From contig CAUYUJ010005757.1 of the NCBI GenBank assembly GCA_963575745.1, positions 1-25,000 of the forward strand: DNA of 25,000 nt, in the 5' to 3' direction. Positions within the stretch are counted from its first letter, which is position 1, and each line of letters opens with the position of its first letter. The stretch is from Prorocentrum cordatum. Taxonomy: Eukaryota > Sar > Dinophyceae > Prorocentrales > Prorocentraceae. Below the pieces are notes generated by a model that was given only the letters and a program-made list of their open reading frames with translations, was not told where the DNA came from and made no database searches. Of this stretch, positions 23,641 to 25,000 are shown piece after piece. A program made the position numbers and the translations under genes.

Positions 23641-25000
23641 GCGCGTTTCCAGAGAGTTCCCGAGGACTTCCGCGAACACCCCTCCACCAGGATTCTGCGG
23701 GATTCCTCAGGAGCCATTCCGCGGGACCCCCGAGGATTCCTCAGGATCCTCTAGACTTCCTCAGGCTCCTTCCGGAGTCACCAGGATTCCTCAGAATCCC
23801 CCAGGAATCTTTGGGATCTCGAATGATTCTTCAAGATCCCCCCATGGTATTCTCAGGATTCCGTGTGGCTCCTCAGGATTATTAAAGCTATCTTTTAATT
23901 TTTCAAAATCCCCAACAATTCTTCAGGACACTTCCGGATTCCTCAGGATTCACCATGTCTCCTCAGGACGTCTACGGATTCCTTAGGTTTCCCAATGGTT
24001 CCTCAAGATCCCCTCAAGGTACCCCTCAGGATACCTCTGGATTCCTTAGCACCCCCCCTCCAAACGAGCCCTATGGATTCCTCCTCAGGATCCACGATGT
24101 TTCCTGATGATCACCCAAAGTTCCTCAGGATGCCTGAAGACCCCGAAGGAACCCTAAGGATTCCGCAGGATCCCCTAAGGGTGCCCCTCAGGATTCCTCA
24201 GGACTCCTTCGCAGTCTTCAGGATCCCCCAGGATTCTTTAGGACCCACAAGGATTCCTCAGGATCCCCTAAGCTTCCTCTGGGCTCTCATCAGGACTCCT
24301 CAGGATTCGCTCGGATTCTTTTCGACCCTTCAAGATTCCTCAAGATTCCTCCCAAGTTCCCAGGATTCCTCAGCATCCCGCAGGAACCCGTGGGACCCCC
24401 AAGGGTTCTTCAGGATCTCCCCAGTACCCCTCAGGATCCCGAGGGGCTGCTCACGATTCTTCAGGATATCTTAAACTTCTTCAGGACCCCCAAGGACTCC
24501 TCAGGACACGTGAAGATTCCTCAGGATCCCCAAGGAACTACTCAGGGTTCACCAGGGCCCCCCCCCCCCTTCCAGAGAGTCCTGTGGCTTCCTCTTCAGG
24601 ATCCACACTGATGCCTCAGGATCTTCCTCAAAGGTTCTCCACGATGCCTGAAGGCTCCTTACGATCCCACAGGATTCCTCAGGATCCCCTCCAGGCACCC
24701 CTGATCCTTTGCGGATTTCTCATGCCCCCTTAGCATTCTTCAGAATTGCACAAGAATCCTCAGGACACACTGGGACTCCTCAGGATCCCCTCGGCTTCCT
24801 CTGGGCCCATCAGGACTCCTCAGGATTCGTCAGGATTCGTCAGGGTCCATCAGGATTCCTCCCTAGAGCCCAGGATTCCTCAGGACCTCACAGAAATCCG
24901 CTGGATTCCCCAAGCTTTAGTCAGGATCTCGCCAGGGTTGCTCAGGATCTTGCGGGCCTGCTCAGGGTTCCTTGGGATATCTTGGAATTCTTCAGGGCCC
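23641..25000. repeat. TCAGGATTCCT minisatellite, at least 1.36 kb, runs off the edge
   Basis: Hundreds of bases built from CCTCAGGATTCC and TCAGGATCCCC words at about 10-15 base spacing, some separated by AAG- or CCC-rich spacers. The right end is cut by the window. Frames such as RIPQDPLRVPLRIPQDS are translations of the repeat. Confidence 0.93.

Noticed and set aside
23304-24611. Pro/Asp/Ile repeat proteins of 159-193 codons
   Set aside because: Translation of the TCAGGATTCC minisatellite. Unit spacing is not held to multiples of three.
1-25000. CRISPR array
   Set aside because: Repeats are contiguous or degenerate. No regular repeat-spacer alternation with unique spacers and no cas genes. 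The DNA is clearly eukaryotic in style.
1-25000. tRNA, rRNA or dinoflagellate spliced-leader genes
   Set aside because: I looked for a tRNA B box (GGTTCGANTCC), rRNA core motifs and a spliced-leader-like sequence on both strands and saw none convincing. A covariance-model search was not possible here.

Overview
This is eukaryotic nuclear DNA, GC-rich and overwhelmingly repetitive. There are no prokaryotic operons, tRNA or rRNA genes, or CRISPR arrays. The coding signal that exists is split into short exon-like blocks with GTGAGC or GTAAGG donors. CpG is abundant, including kilobases of TCG repeat, which argues against a CpG-depleted vertebrate-type genome. One exon-like block uses G or C at 57 of 60 third codon positions. 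I favour a GC-rich alga or other protist, but nothing here identifies the taxon. Summing the listed intervals, triplet and tetranucleotide microsatellites alone fill over a quarter of the window. Minisatellites, duplications and foldback elements fill much of the rest.

Layout. Positions 1-5400: a possible minus-strand gene whose best exon-like blocks are 5403-5118, 4968-4771 and 4384-4205. They are acidic, phase-compatible and end in GTGAGC donors. Further minus-strand ORF pieces lie at 746-459 and 173-117. Between them are a 0.9 kb TATG/CATG array, a 0.6 kb CTC array, two copies of a small terminal-inverted-repeat (TIR) element, a different foldback element at 4392-4615, and other palindromes. 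Positions 5460-8870: a 131-134 bp duplication, a 1.4 kb stretch of mostly unique sequence with overlapping ORFs of uncertain status, and two minisatellites. Positions 8870-11450: opposed CTC and GGA arrays, a 92 bp near-perfect duplication, a second duplicated block, and an exon-like plus-strand ORF ending in a GTAAGG donor. Positions 11700-14610: a TA-bordered foldback element, GAC/GTC arrays, a CCCCAAGAGG-type minisatellite and another CTC array.

Positions 14700-17250 are a mosaic of unrelated tandem repeats, with units of about 82, 72, 41, 65 and 432 bp. The 432 bp unit carries a TATA-like box in each copy and lies just upstream of an exon-like region at 17290-18009. Positions 18200-20830 are GCC/TCG triplet DNA with higher-order structure. 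They are followed by a 0.3 kb polypurine tract, a third copy of the TIR element, an 823 bp tandem duplication bounded by TTG arrays, and a TCAGGATTCC minisatellite that runs off the right edge.

No protein family could be recognised anywhere. Most long open frames exist only because the repeats lack stop codons. The best-supported novelties are the three-copy TIR element family, two further foldback elements (one inside a candidate intron), the acidic multi-exon gene candidate, and the TATA-bearing tandem units.
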